Assembly (NCBI RefSeq): GCF_005217525.1
Contig: NZ_PNXQ01000012.1
Span: 214,412-278,411, forward strand
Direction: 5' to 3'
Source: Paenibacillus terrae
Lineage (GTDB): Bacteria; Bacillota; Bacilli; Paenibacillales; Paenibacillaceae
DNA: 64,000 bases
This document shows, piece by piece, positions 7,408 to 15,853 of this stretch. The notes beneath the pieces are model-generated. The model did no database searches and had not been told where the DNA came from. It worked only from the letters and a program-made list of their open reading frames with translations. Position 1 is the stretch's first letter. Each line of letters begins with the position of its first letter. A program made the translations under genes and the position numbers.

Positions 7408-9196
7408 CGTTATGATTTTCTTCCTCTGTTGGAATCTCCCAGATGATCTCTGTTCGGAATCCGCCGAGCGGGGACGGCTTGAAAATAAGGCGTGACTGAT
7501 TGCCGAACAGATGCATGATCCGCTGGTTCGTATTCCAGAGACCACAGCCCATTTCCCCCTGCAGCGGCTGCTGCATTTTACGATTCAGAGCTTCCAACTG
7601 ATCCGGGCTCAGGCCGGGTCCGTCGTCATCAATGTAAATTTTGCAGAAACCGTCCGAGCTTCCCCCGCTAATTCGGATTTCACCAGATGAATATGACTTC
7701 GTTACACCGTGAATGACCGAATTTTCCACAATCGGTTGAAGCATTAAACGTGGAACAGACTGACTAAGCATATGCTCAGGGATATCGATATGATATTCAA
7801 TTCTCCCATTGCGCAGCTTTTGGATATCCAAATAGTTGACGAGCAGCTTGATTTCTTCCTTCAAAGAAGACGTTTCTCGTTCCACTCGGGTGGTATAGCG
7901 ATAGTACGCACTTAAGTTATAAGCCATAGAGATGACCGCTTCTTCATCCTTCATCTGGGCCATATTGATGATATAGCCAAGGCAGTTATACAGAAAATGG
8001 GGATTGATCTGCGCCTGCAGCTGCTTCAGCGTAGCTTCCCGGGCTCTGATCTTTTCATGAAATACATTCTCGATCAGATCTTGAATTTGATGAGACATAT
8101 CATTAAATCGTTGAAACAGAAATGAGAACTCATTCTGATCCTTGCTATGCAGACGTACGGAGTAGTCTCCCCACTCCACACGCCGTAAGCCCTGAATCAG
8201 CTTTTTGATCGGATATTGAACGTTTCTGTACAGTAGTATTGAAGCGGAAATGCCCACAACAAATAGCAGAATCATAGAGAGATAGAACAGGTTCCGACTG
8301 AGTGAAATGGGTTGCAGGATCTGATAGAGTGGGACCACATCTACTAAATGCCAATCCAAATATGAAGACTTTACAGAACTGACCAGATAGTTCTTCCCAT
8401 TCAGCTTCACGACATCCTGTGTAGTGTCCTCCAAGGAGTGAGTATCCAGATAACGAATGAGTTCTTCGGATAGCTGCTTCTCTGCACTGCGGTTCAGAAT
8501 GGGCGAATTCCCTTTGTGATAAAAGAAGGGATCGCCTTGTCCACCTTTCTTATACGTATCCAGCATGTTCTGAATGTTCTCATAACTAAAGCTGGCTTCA
8601 ATCACTAGGTTGCTTCCCGTCAATATCCCCGGCTGGGCCAAGGAATCGGTAAAGAACCAGTAAAAGGATTGAAGCTTCTCTTGAGATTCCGCACCATGAT
8701 CACCATATGTCCATTGGCCACTCATATTTCTTTTTAGGTAATTCTCATCATAACCTGATGTTCTGTTGTAGTTGGCGATGACATCGTGGTTCTGCTGTGA
8801 ATACACAGCATATCGGGTGGGCCATATATCGGTGACTCCGGATTGAAGCATCATCTTTTCCTGAATGACATATCGGGTCTGCATCTGGTCATAAAGATCA
8901 TCCCACATGTTCAAACCATTGAATGCTCTGACATTGGGATCTCTAGAGAGAATAAGACTGAAATCCATCATCTGAGTAATGCGGGAATCGATCTGACTGG
9001 ATAAAAAGGTGAGCTGTTTGGTATTGGATATTTGCAGCTCTTTGCTTACGACATCGTAGGTGACATTGTTAGAGTAGGTATACATGATAATAATGGGGAT
9101 GAACAAAACCACGATTAAGCCGTTTATTTTGGCAAACAGACTAAACCGGGATCGAGCCGTTCCTTGGAATAATATAAAGCGCTTCCATATATTCAT
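7397..9196 (-). CDS. YesM-type sensor histidine kinase
   Basis: A 599-residue membrane kinase: a transmembrane helix near residues 20-45, an extracellular sensor region, a second transmembrane segment near 290-310, a HAMP region, then the His_kinase core QINPHFLYNCLGYI with the phospho-accepting His, and an HATPase domain (ENSVIHG, DDDGPGLSP, GLWNTNQRI). It phosphorylates the adjacent YesN-type regulator. ATG 9196 is chosen over TTG 9211 because GAAGGAGG lies directly before it. The last three codons (ATA AGT TGA) come from the terminal repeat of the MITE, so the original C-terminus may have differed. Confidence 0.9.
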   Translation of the reverse strand: MNIWKRFILFQGTARSRFSLFAKINGLIVVLFIPIIIMYTYSNNVTYDVVSKELQISNTKQLTFLSSQIDSRITQMMDFSLILSRDPNVRAFNGLNMWDDLYDQMQTRYVIQEKMMLQSGVTDIWPTRYAVYSQQNHDVIANYNRTSGYDENYLKRNMSGQWTYGDHGAESQEKLQSFYWFFTDSLAQPGILTGSNLVIEASFSYENIQNMLDTYKKGGQGDPFFYHKGNSPILNRSAEKQLSEELIRYLDTHSLEDTTQDVVKLNGKNYLVSSVKSSYLDWHLVDVVPLYQILQPISLSRNLFYLSMILLFVVGISASILLYRNVQYPIKKLIQGLRRVEWGDYSVRLHSKDQNEFSFLFQRFNDMSHQIQDLIENVFHEKIRAREATLKQLQAQINPHFLYNCLGYIINMAQMKDEEAVISMAYNLSAYYRYTTRVERETSSLKEEIKLLVNYLDIQKLRNGRIEYHIDIPEHMLSQSVPRLMLQPIVENSVIHGVTKSYSSGEIRISGGSSDGFCKIYIDDDGPGLSPDQLEALNRKMQQPLQGEMGCGLWNTNQRIMHLFGNQSRLIFKPSPLGGFRTEIIWEIPTEEENHNDIS

Positions 9197-9339
9197 AAAA
9201 GCCTCCTTCAATCGATATTCCTAACAAAACCATATCCAGCCTAACAATGTTATATAGTCAGACCTGAGGAGTGCCTGATACTATTTATAGCAGAGATTCC
9301 CATTACACACAAAAACTTTTTTGGGAACAGGAGGGCGCT

Positions 9340-10302
9340 ATGGAGGCTAATATGGAGGCTAACCGGGTGCCGCAGGCAAACAGTGGGAGCAAGCCGAATA
9401 GAAGAAAAAAGAAAGTCTATAAACAACCATGGATTCTCCACTTGATGGTGTTGCCGGCGGCCATTATGATTTTTATTTTTTCGTATATTCCGATGTCCGG
9501 GATTCTTATGGCATTTCAAGACTATAAACCTGCACTGGGTTTTTTTAATTCTGAATGGGTCGGACTAAAGCATTTCAGGTACATGTGGGAGAATGATTAT
9601 TTCCTGCAAATTACGTGGAATACGCTGTTTTTTGCCTGTTCCAAAATGGTAATGAACCTGATTATTCCATTTATCTTCGCCTTATTGCTGAATGAGGTCA
9701 GGAAGATGGCGCTTAAAAGAACCATTCAAACGCTCGTGTATCTTCCGCACTTTTTGTCTTGGGTTACGCTATCAGGCATTCTGATCGATATTCTGGCCCA
9801 GACAGGGATCATCAATCAATTCCTTTCCTCTGTATTCGGCATCAAGCCGATTTTCTTCCTTGGGGATGGCAACTGGTTCCGCTTTACGATCATTGCAAGT
9901 GATGTCTGGAAGGAGTTTGGCTTCAACACGATCATTTTCCTGGCGGCACTGTCCGGTATTAATCCGTCACTCTATGAAGCGGCTGAAGTGGATGGGGCGG
10001 GGCGCTGGAAGCAGACGATGTATATTACCATCCCGGCGCTTATTCCGATTGGGATCGTGATCGCAACCCTGGCACTAGGCAATGTGCTCAATGCAAACTT
10101 CGATCAGATCTTTAACTTATATAGTCCATTAATCTATCAGCAAGCGGATATCATCGATACCTTTGTGTACAGGGAAGGTCTGCTTAGTGGGCAGTTCAGC
10201 TTCGCTACCGCCGTGAATTTATTTAAATCGGTTATTAGCTTAATCCTGATCGTGATCTCATACCGACTGGCCTACCGCTTCGCGGGGTACAGAATTTTCT
10301 AG
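9340..10302 (+). CDS. ABC sugar transporter permease, LplB/YtcP-like
   Basis: A 320-residue inner-membrane permease with six transmembrane segments and the EAA loop EAAEVDGAGRWKQTM that docks the ATPase. An N-terminal basic tail (NRRKKKVYKQPW) precedes the first helix. ATG 9340 is preferred because AGGAGGG precedes it; ATG 9352 is the alternative. It is divergent from the kinase gene with about 140 bp between them, which must contain both promoters. It pairs with the permease at 10319 and the lipoprotein at 3760. Confidence 0.9.
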   Translation: MEANMEANRVPQANSGSKPNRRKKKVYKQPWILHLMVLPAAIMIFIFSYIPMSGILMAFQDYKPALGFFNSEWVGLKHFRYMWENDYFLQITWNTLFFACSKMVMNLIIPFIFALLLNEVRKMALKRTIQTLVYLPHFLSWVTLSGILIDILAQTGIINQFLSSVFGIKPIFFLGDGNWFRFTIIASDVWKEFGFNTIIFLAALSGINPSLYEAAEVDGAGRWKQTMYITIPALIPIGIVIATLALGNVLNANFDQIFNLYSPLIYQQADIIDTFVYREGLLSGQFSFATAVNLFKSVISLILIVISYRLAYRFAGYRIF

Positions 10303-10318
10303 AAAGGATGACGAGCCG

Positions 10319-11191
10319 ATGTACCATAAAACGATTCCTTATCGAGTATTCAGCATATTCAATAATGTGTTCCTGACCATCCTTTCGCTGCTCTGCTTGC
10401 TGCCTTTATATCACTTGCTCATGGTATCTCTTAGCGCATCCGCACCTGCCAATGCTGGACTGGTTACGTTCTGGCCGATTGGTTTTACGCTTGAAGCCTA
10501 TGCCAAGACGTTTGATAATGCCAATTTCCTCTCCTCCTTGTGGGTGTCTGTGGAGCGGACGGTACTTGGAACGGGACTTGCGTTAGTGGTAAATACGATT
10601 GCAGCGTATGCGCTCTCCAAGGAGGCGCGAGTCTTCCGTGCACGCAATGTTTACCTTTGGTATTTTGTCATCACCATGTTATTCAGCGGTGGTCTCATTC
10701 CGGGCTACATTCTGATTCTGAAGCTTGGACTGATGAATACATTGCTGGCATTGATTCTGCCTGGATTGGTTGCGGTATTTAACATTATTCTGCTGCTTAA
10801 TTTCTTCCGTACCGTACCCAAGGATCTGGAGGAAGCCGCTTTTATTGATGGGGCAGGGCATTTGCAGACTTTTATCAAAATATATTTGCCCGTCTCCATA
10901 CCCGTCGTTGCCACGGTTTCCCTATTCATGATGGTCGGACATTGGAACTCTTATTTTGACGGAATCATCTATATTCGAGATTCAGAAAAGCTTCCGCTGG
11001 CGACATTTATGCAGACGATTATCGTTCAGGCCGACATGTCCAAGCTCGACCCGGAAGTCGTCGCCAATCTGTCCCAGCGAACCATTCGGGCCTCGCAAAT
11101 CTTTATCAGTGCACTGCCGATCCTGCTCGTGTATCCGTTTCTGCAACGTTATTTTGTGACCGGGATCGTGATCGGGGCGGTAAAAGAATAA
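10319..11191 (+). CDS. ABC sugar transporter permease, LplC/YtcP-like
   Basis: A 290-residue permease with about six membrane helices and the EAA loop EEAAFIDGAGHLQTF. It lies 16 bp after the first permease, is preceded by AAGGATGA and ends VIGAVKE, as usual for this subfamily. The two permeases are expected to form a heterodimer and to borrow a shared MsmX-like ATPase encoded elsewhere. Confidence 0.9.
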   Translation: MYHKTIPYRVFSIFNNVFLTILSLLCLLPLYHLLMVSLSASAPANAGLVTFWPIGFTLEAYAKTFDNANFLSSLWVSVERTVLGTGLALVVNTIAAYALSKEARVFRARNVYLWYFVITMLFSGGLIPGYILILKLGLMNTLLALILPGLVAVFNIILLLNFFRTVPKDLEEAAFIDGAGHLQTFIKIYLPVSIPVVATVSLFMMVGHWNSYFDGIIYIRDSEKLPLATFMQTIIVQADMSKLDPEVVANLSQRTIRASQIFISALPILLVYPFLQRYFVTGIVIGAVKE

Positions 11192-11221
11192 TAAATCTAC
11201 CTATTGAATAGGGTTGGAAAA

Positions 11222-11269
11222 GGGAGTTACTGAACTAGTCCGAGACTAGGCCATGTAACTTCTTTTTTT
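11222..11269 (+). terminator. Intrinsic terminator after the permease genes
   Basis: AGTTAC (11225-11230) pairs with GTAACT (11255-11260), with the inner stem CTAGTCcgaGACTAG, followed by TTCTTTTTTTG. It closes the permease operon and insulates it from the second cassette array. Confidence 0.85.
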
Positions 11270-11565
11270 GTAACGTAGAAGTAGGGGAGAGTAAAAATTC
11301 AACGCTTAATTTAGTAGTAATTATAACGCAGCGCTATAAGCATGCCAGCACGAAAAATATCCAGCGTATTCAGAGCCTGCTGGATCACGTGGATATGGAA
11401 GCTTGAGCTCTCTGCTTAATATTCCTTTTTCATCAATTTTTTCTTCGCAAGTGGAACTGAGTGAGTTATCATATATGTAGTTCAGATACTCACTTGAAGG
11501 TGCAGTACTTACGAAGTACATAGATTAGATGTTAGTTGAAATACACGCAATGATGAAATGAGGGA
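11270..11565. other. Spacer before array 2, no assignable gene
   Basis: About 300 bp without a convincing gene. A + strand frame ends at TGA 11404-11406 with the peptide RYKHASTKNIQRIQSLLDHV, which looks like the tail of a real protein, but it has no start signal. A 66-codon minus-strand frame overlaps it. The segment is probably debris at the left edge of the second array. Confidence 0.4.
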
Positions 11566-12183
11566 ATGAGATGCCAAAATATTCTCAAGTCCAAACCTAA
11601 TATAAAGTGCGATCAAAGTAATATAAAAGAGCTCATGCTTGACTTTATAATCGCATTAAATGATTGTGGGATTAAAGACGCTGAAATAATTTCTGTTTTT
11701 AGTGGACTAGAATGGGAGATAGATGAGGATGGCTATGTGTGTGTGAATGGAGGAGAAGAAACAAAAGAACTTATGATCGCTGGACAACTTATGCACATTC
11801 GTCCTTTTGTTATGGGCGGGACTTCAAAAAGCATCAAAGAATTGCAACAACCTTGGCTTGAAGTTAGCCTTTTCCTTTGGACAGAGGAGAACGTACAATA
11901 TTATTTTGATTACGCATTAAGAGAAGAATATAGTTTAGTTATTTGGAAGTTAATGAAAGTATTATTACATTTATCTAATCAATCTAGTGTGTATTTTACT
12001 AATGAAGCAACTGATGGCCGTCCTTGGGAAGCGTTAATACAGAACGACTTGGATAATATATGGATGTTTGATGCTGCAATAATAAATAAAGGAAATATGA
12101 ATTATTATCAAATTATCGACGAGTCAATATTTTTCTCGAATCTCCAGGCGGATGAATTATTAATTGTTCGGAAAGAAACATGA
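11566..12183 (+). CDS. Hypothetical protein, cassette gene 5
   Basis: A 205-residue acidic protein that I do not recognise; no signal peptide or membrane segment. ATG 11566 is the first start in the frame, but the GAGGGA before it is too close, so ATG 11635 may be used. Residues around DEDGYVCVNGGEETKELM and QPWLEVSLFLWTEENVQYY suggest a mixed alpha/beta domain. It is followed by repeat G as other cassette genes are, but no complete repeat is found on its left side. Confidence 0.65.
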   Translation: MRCQNILKSKPNIKCDQSNIKELMLDFIIALNDCGIKDAEIISVFSGLEWEIDEDGYVCVNGGEETKELMIAGQLMHIRPFVMGGTSKSIKELQQPWLEVSLFLWTEENVQYYFDYALREEYSLVIWKLMKVLLHLSNQSSVYFTNEATDGRPWEALIQNDLDNIWMFDAAIINKGNMNYYQIIDESIFFSNLQADELLIVRKET

Positions 12184-12229
12184 ATTAAAGAACCTTGGTG
12201 ATTTTATTGCAGGGAGGCGTGTAACTCAT

Positions 12230-12371
12230 ATAACATAATATTCACGCTTTGGGCTATTCGGCTCTTGGTCCGGCAGGAGGATTTCGGAGATGTGGAAGCA
12301 GCCGTACACGTTGATCTTCCTAAGATGGGAACTATCTAAGAAGATCAATATCGTGAATACAGAAACGTTAT
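12230..12371 (+). repeat. attC-like repeat G
   Basis: A 142-bp copy: ATAACATAATATTCACGC at the left, ATCGTGAATACAGAAACGTTAT at the right (GTTAT 12367-12371). The variable inner stem is TTGATCTTC...GAAGATCAA, unlike those of the other copies. Left box, right box and spacing match the rest of the family. Confidence 0.82.
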
Positions 12372-12423
12372 CGGAAATCAGTGCGAATCATCGTAATATC
12401 AATACAAACAAAGGAGGATTTAT

Positions 12424-12999
12424 ATGCACTCTGAAAAGAACCCGTACAGCCTGACAATAGAATGTAAAGACATTATCCTTCGCGAATATCAATTAGAAGA
12501 TTTAAATGAATTACATGAACTTACATGGCAGCCGGAGATTTATGAGTTCTTACCAGGTTGGAATGTTGAAAAAGAAGTCAGACTAGACTGGTTGAAGAAT
12601 TATGAAATACCAGAAAACAATCAATTTCTTAAACTTGTCGAAGAAGGACTGGATGTTGGTGATCTTAGACTGAGGCTAGGGATCGTACTTAAAGAAACCG
12701 GGGAATTTATTGGCTGGTGTTGTTCAGGAATAAAAGACGATCTTCCAGCACCAAACAGAGAAATCATGTATGGTATTTCAAAAGAACATAGAAGTAAAGG
12801 ATATACGACTCAAGCAGTTCAGGGAATAATTCAGTATTTATTTGATAACACGGAGATCAAAGAATTAAATGCAATTGTATTACTAGAGAATGGTGCATCG
12901 AATAGAGTTATTCAAAAAAGTGATTTTAAGTTTGTCGGAGAGATAGAAATAGATGATGAAATATATAACCATTATAAAATTCATAAGATAGATTTTTGA
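12424..12999 (+). CDS. GNAT N-acetyltransferase (RimJ/RimL-like), cassette gene 6
   Basis: A 191-residue acetyltransferase of the RimJ/RimL type: the N-terminal ILREYQLEDLNELHE, then ETGEFIGWC, the acetyl-CoA binding region YGISKEHRSKGYTTQAVQGI and the C-terminal LENGASNRVIQKSDFKFVG. It would acetylate an amine on a small molecule or protein using acetyl-CoA; the substrate is unknown. AAAGGAGG sits before the ATG. Single gene between repeats G and H. Confidence 0.88.
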   Translation: MHSEKNPYSLTIECKDIILREYQLEDLNELHELTWQPEIYEFLPGWNVEKEVRLDWLKNYEIPENNQFLKLVEEGLDVGDLRLRLGIVLKETGEFIGWCCSGIKDDLPAPNREIMYGISKEHRSKGYTTQAVQGIIQYLFDNTEIKELNAIVLLENGASNRVIQKSDFKFVGEIEIDDEIYNHYKIHKIDF

Positions 13000-13036
13000 A
13001 ATATGGTGAGCTAATTCGGGAAGGCACTGACATCCT

Positions 13037-13144
13037 ATAACATAAATTCAAGCACGGCTCCTTCGGAGCCTTGGTCTGCGAGATGGATTTCGGAGAGGCA
13101 TTTCAGCAGACAACCCTATGGGTTCATGAATACAGAAACGTTAT
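13037..13144 (+). repeat. attC-like repeat H
   Basis: A 108-bp copy: ATAACATAAATTCAAGC to TCATGAATACAGAAACGTTAT, with an inner stem GGCTCCttcGGAGCC. Its left end (ATAAC, ATTCAAGC) strongly resembles class 1 integron attC left ends. The flanks CACTGACATCC and GGAAATCAGTG are also complementary, so pairing extends past the core boxes. Confidence 0.85.
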
Positions 13145-13191
13145 AGGAAATCAGTGAGAAATATATTGTTGGTTTAAGAGGAGGAAGGAAA

Positions 13192-13989
13192 TTGACGGAA
13201 CACGAGGAAGTCCTTTCTGGAGGAAACATTAATAACGTAGTTAAGGTAGGAGAAACAGTCCGACGTAATGCTAAGCCAAATCCTTTTGTACATAAATTGC
13301 TTAAACACCTTGAAAAAGTTGGCTACCCCTACTCTCCTAGATACATGGGCATAGATGAGAAAGGGAGAGAAATCCTATCTTACCTAGAAGGCGTAGTTTC
13401 AGGAAACGATTACCCTGAAATTGATAGATATATGTGGTCAGACGAGGTCTTAGCCGAGCTGGCTAAACTCTTAAGAAGCTACCACGATGCAACTGTAGGA
13501 TTTAAAACATCTACACAGTCAATAAATGAGTATCCAGAGCCGTCATTACATGAGGTTATCTGTCATAACGATGTTGCATTGTATAACGTTGTGTTTAAAG
13601 AGCAACATCCTGTAGGCATTATTGATTTTGATATGGCGGGGCCAGGGCCGCGTATTTGGGATATTGTTTACACATTGTATACATGTGTTCCACTTACAAC
13701 GTTTTCCCCAGGAGAAGATGATAGAGTAGTTGTTGATTACAATAAAGAGAGTCATGCAGCTACGCGAAGGAGACGTATTGAGATGTTTTTCAATTCTTAC
13801 GGCATCCAAGTGCCAAGTGATCTTAAGCAGTGGGTAATTTCACGTATTAATTTTATGTGTACTACACTATCCGACCGTGCTGCAACTGGTGACACTGCGT
13901 TTATAAGGCTAGTTGAAGAAGGTCATTTAGCTCATTACGTGAATGAGGTTAAATTTCTCGAACAGCATTTTAATGACTGGTGGTACTAA
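13192..13989 (+). CDS. APH-family phosphotransferase, cassette gene 7
   Basis: A 265-residue kinase-like protein with the APH catalytic loop ICHNDVALYNVVF (D127 is the likely base) and the metal-binding IIDFDMAGPGP (D145/D147). The family phosphorylates aminoglycosides, choline, homoserine or other small hydroxyl compounds; the N-terminal lobe is short and the substrate cannot be predicted. The start is TTG 13192, supported by AGAGGAGGAAGG just before it. The gene stands alone between repeats H and I. An antibiotic substrate is possible but not shown by the sequence. Confidence 0.85.
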   Translation: MTEHEEVLSGGNINNVVKVGETVRRNAKPNPFVHKLLKHLEKVGYPYSPRYMGIDEKGREILSYLEGVVSGNDYPEIDRYMWSDEVLAELAKLLRSYHDATVGFKTSTQSINEYPEPSLHEVICHNDVALYNVVFKEQHPVGIIDFDMAGPGPRIWDIVYTLYTCVPLTTFSPGEDDRVVVDYNKESHAATRRRRIEMFFNSYGIQVPSDLKQWVISRINFMCTTLSDRAATGDTAFIRLVEEGHLAHYVNEVKFLEQHFNDWWY

Positions 13990-14041
13990 TCGAATCGAAT
14001 GAAAGAATTTGAAAGCTTCTCATTGAAGGCACTGACATCCA

Positions 14042-14206
14042 ATAACATTGTATTCACGCAGCGGTCCGGCTGACGCTATTTCTTGGCCCGCCAGAGGAGT
14101 CCAGAAGAGAAGCTGCGTCAGGCGGACAATCCTCACCGACTAACCGCGTCGCGGCCGGGCCTTTGGTCCTTAAGTCGGTGAGGATTCGTGAATACGGGAA
14201 CGTTAA
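14042..14206 (+). repeat. attC-like repeat I (long form)
   Basis: A 165-bp copy: ATAACATTGTATTCACGC to GATTCGTGAATACGGGAACGTTAA; the terminal box is GTTAA instead of GTTAT. The inner hairpin CTCACCGACTAACCGC...TTAAGTCGGTGAG surrounds GTCGCGG as in D and K. The left flank CACTGACATCCAATAAC matches the start of the APH cassette at 14 of 17, but its own right flank at only 10 of 17. Confidence 0.83.
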
Positions 14207-14235
14207 GTGAAATTACTGCAAAGAGGAGAAGTCCT

Positions 14236-15033
14236 ATGGAGTCGGAAAATATCATCAAAAAGATTCAAGAAGAAATCAATAAGACAGGATTTCCTCTTGA
14301 ACTAAGAGTTTCGAAGCTTTTAAAAAATAGAAGGTACTTCGTAAATCATAGTGCCTATTACATTGATGAAGACGAAGGAAAGTCTAGAGAAATTGATATA
14401 CTTTCGCACTTGAATAGAATCTTTAGGGACAAAAAAACCAATCAAGATATATACGTTAGAAACGTTTTAGTTATTGAGTGCAAGAAAAGCGATAATAAAC
14501 CTTGGGTATTTTTGGAGTCAGGAGTTGACGAATATGATGATCAGGATTTAGAGGAATTGTTTGTATGGAATTTCGAAAATACCAAGCCTTTTGGATTGAT
14601 TTCAACAAACTATATTAAAGAAGTACATCCTTTTAAAGGTTATGATTATAGAGCTCGAAATTTTTTTGAAGCCTTCAAAGGATCAGAGACAGGAGAGACA
14701 ATATTCAAAGCTCTAACAGCGGCAGTAAAAGCAAGCTTATATTATGGAAAAGATAAAACAAAGGATGACATATGTATTTACTATCCGATGGTCATATTTG
14801 ATGGGCGAATGTTTCAGGCAATATTAGATGATGCAGATAAAACTAACGTAAGTGAAATCAACTCTGTTTTGTTCACTTTTAAATACAAATCTTTGAATTA
14901 TGAAAGAACCTTTACAATACCGATTTTAAGAGAAAATTATGTTGAAGAGTTCTTAGAGAAGCTAGAACAAAGCTTAGAGGTTGCCACTAAGCAAGCAGAA
15001 ATGATTAGAAATAGATTTAGTGATTTCGAGTAG
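14236..15033 (+). CDS. PD-(D/E)XK nuclease-like protein, cassette gene 8
   Basis: A 265-residue protein with a probable PD-(D/E)XK core: REIDIL (D54) followed by VLVIECKKSDNKPW (E81, K83), preceded by the helix LELRVSKLLKNRRYFV. This arrangement is typical of restriction-like nucleases, but homologues may also be inactive or act in defence. AGAGGAG precedes ATG 14236; an upstream in-frame ATG at 14188 would lie inside the repeat. The C-terminal half, including YPMVIFDGRMFQAI, is not assigned. Single gene between repeats I and J. Confidence 0.75.
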   Translation: MESENIIKKIQEEINKTGFPLELRVSKLLKNRRYFVNHSAYYIDEDEGKSREIDILSHLNRIFRDKKTNQDIYVRNVLVIECKKSDNKPWVFLESGVDEYDDQDLEELFVWNFENTKPFGLISTNYIKEVHPFKGYDYRARNFFEAFKGSETGETIFKALTAAVKASLYYGKDKTKDDICIYYPMVIFDGRMFQAILDDADKTNVSEINSVLFTFKYKSLNYERTFTIPILRENYVEEFLEKLEQSLEVATKQAEMIRNRFSDFE

Positions 15034-15047
15034 AACAGTAACATCAA

Positions 15048-15139
15048 CTAACATAATATTCACGCATTGGACATTCGTCCTCGGTCCAGCATTCGCCGAA
15101 CACCCAGCATACGCTGGGTCGTGAATACAGGAACGTTAT
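15048..15139 (+). repeat. attC-like repeat J
   Basis: A 92-bp copy, nearly identical to repeat C (inner stem CCCAGCatacGCTGGG). Left box CTAACATAATATTCACGC, right box CGTGAATACAGGAACGTTAT. The left flank CAGTAACATCAACTAAC matches the complement of the start of the nuclease-like cassette at 13 of 17, against 8 of 17 for its own right flank. Confidence 0.85.
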
Positions 15140-15181
15140 CCGATACTCCAAATCAAAACACAAAAAGATAGGAGCAATATT

Positions 15182-15583
15182 ATGACAATCATGTTCAAAG
15201 AAATAAAAGACATTGATAAACAAGCAATTCAAGAACTGTTTCACTCGGTGGACTGGAAATCAGGAGATTTCCCAGAAGATCTTAGACAAGCAATAAAAAA
15301 CTCGCATACGGTTATTACTGCATGGGATGATACCAAATTAATTGGCTTAATAAATGCACTGTCTGACGGAGTGATGACAGTATATTTTCATTACATGTTA
15401 GTACATAAAGAATATCAATCATTAGGAATTGGAAAGAGAATGATGGAAAAAATGCTTAGTCGATATTCTAATATCAAAACAAAAGTGCTTATATCCTATG
15501 ATAGTGCAGAAAAATTCTATGGAATATTTGGATTTAAGCCAGAAGAAGGAACTAAAGCCATGTTTATTTCAGATATGGTATAG
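15182..15583 (+). CDS. GNAT N-acetyltransferase, cassette gene 9
   Basis: A 133-residue single-domain GNAT protein with the acetyl-CoA loop HKEYQSLGIGKRMMEKML (Q/RxxGxG/A type) and the C-terminal SAEKFYGIFGFKPEEG. Substrate unknown. AGGAG before the ATG supports the start. Only gene between repeats J and K. Confidence 0.88.
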   Translation: MTIMFKEIKDIDKQAIQELFHSVDWKSGDFPEDLRQAIKNSHTVITAWDDTKLIGLINALSDGVMTVYFHYMLVHKEYQSLGIGKRMMEKMLSRYSNIKTKVLISYDSAEKFYGIFGFKPEEGTKAMFISDMV

Positions 15584-15620
15584 CATTTTGTGAGTTTATC
15601 AGAGAAGTTGGGAGCATCAG

Positions 15621-15808
15621 ACAACAACATGTTCATGCGTCATGGCATCGGCCCCTTGGTCCGAAAGAAGTTAGAAGTTAAATCGAAGAGGAATTTCAGT
15701 AGCGAGGAAGCATAGTCATCGGACACATCCGCCCCCACCTAACCGCGTCGCGGCCTGTCGCATACGCTCCTTTAAGGTGGTGGGACGTCATGAACACAAC
15801 AACGTTAT
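15621..15808 (+). repeat. attC-like repeat K (long form)
   Basis: A 188-bp copy with altered boxes: ACAACAACATGTTCATG at the left and CATGAACACAACAACGTTAT at the right. The inner boxes have changed together (GTTCATG with CATGAAC instead of ATTCACG with CGTGAAT), so base pairing rather than sequence is conserved. The inner hairpin CCACCTAACCGC...TTTAAGGTGG is shared with D and I. The left flank GGAGCATCAGACAAC matches the start of cassette 9 at 12 of 15. Confidence 0.8.
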
Positions 15809-15853
15809 CTGAAACCATTGCAAACCTGTAAATCAATAACAAGGAGAACAATA

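Noticed and set aside
11321-11521. 66-codon minus-strand frame before array 2
   Set aside because: No ribosome site, odd composition, overlaps a better-looking + strand protein tail; treated as chance.
13192-13989. Calling the APH-like cassette gene an aminoglycoside resistance gene
   Set aside because: The APH fold covers many substrates, and the sequence does not show which one is used.
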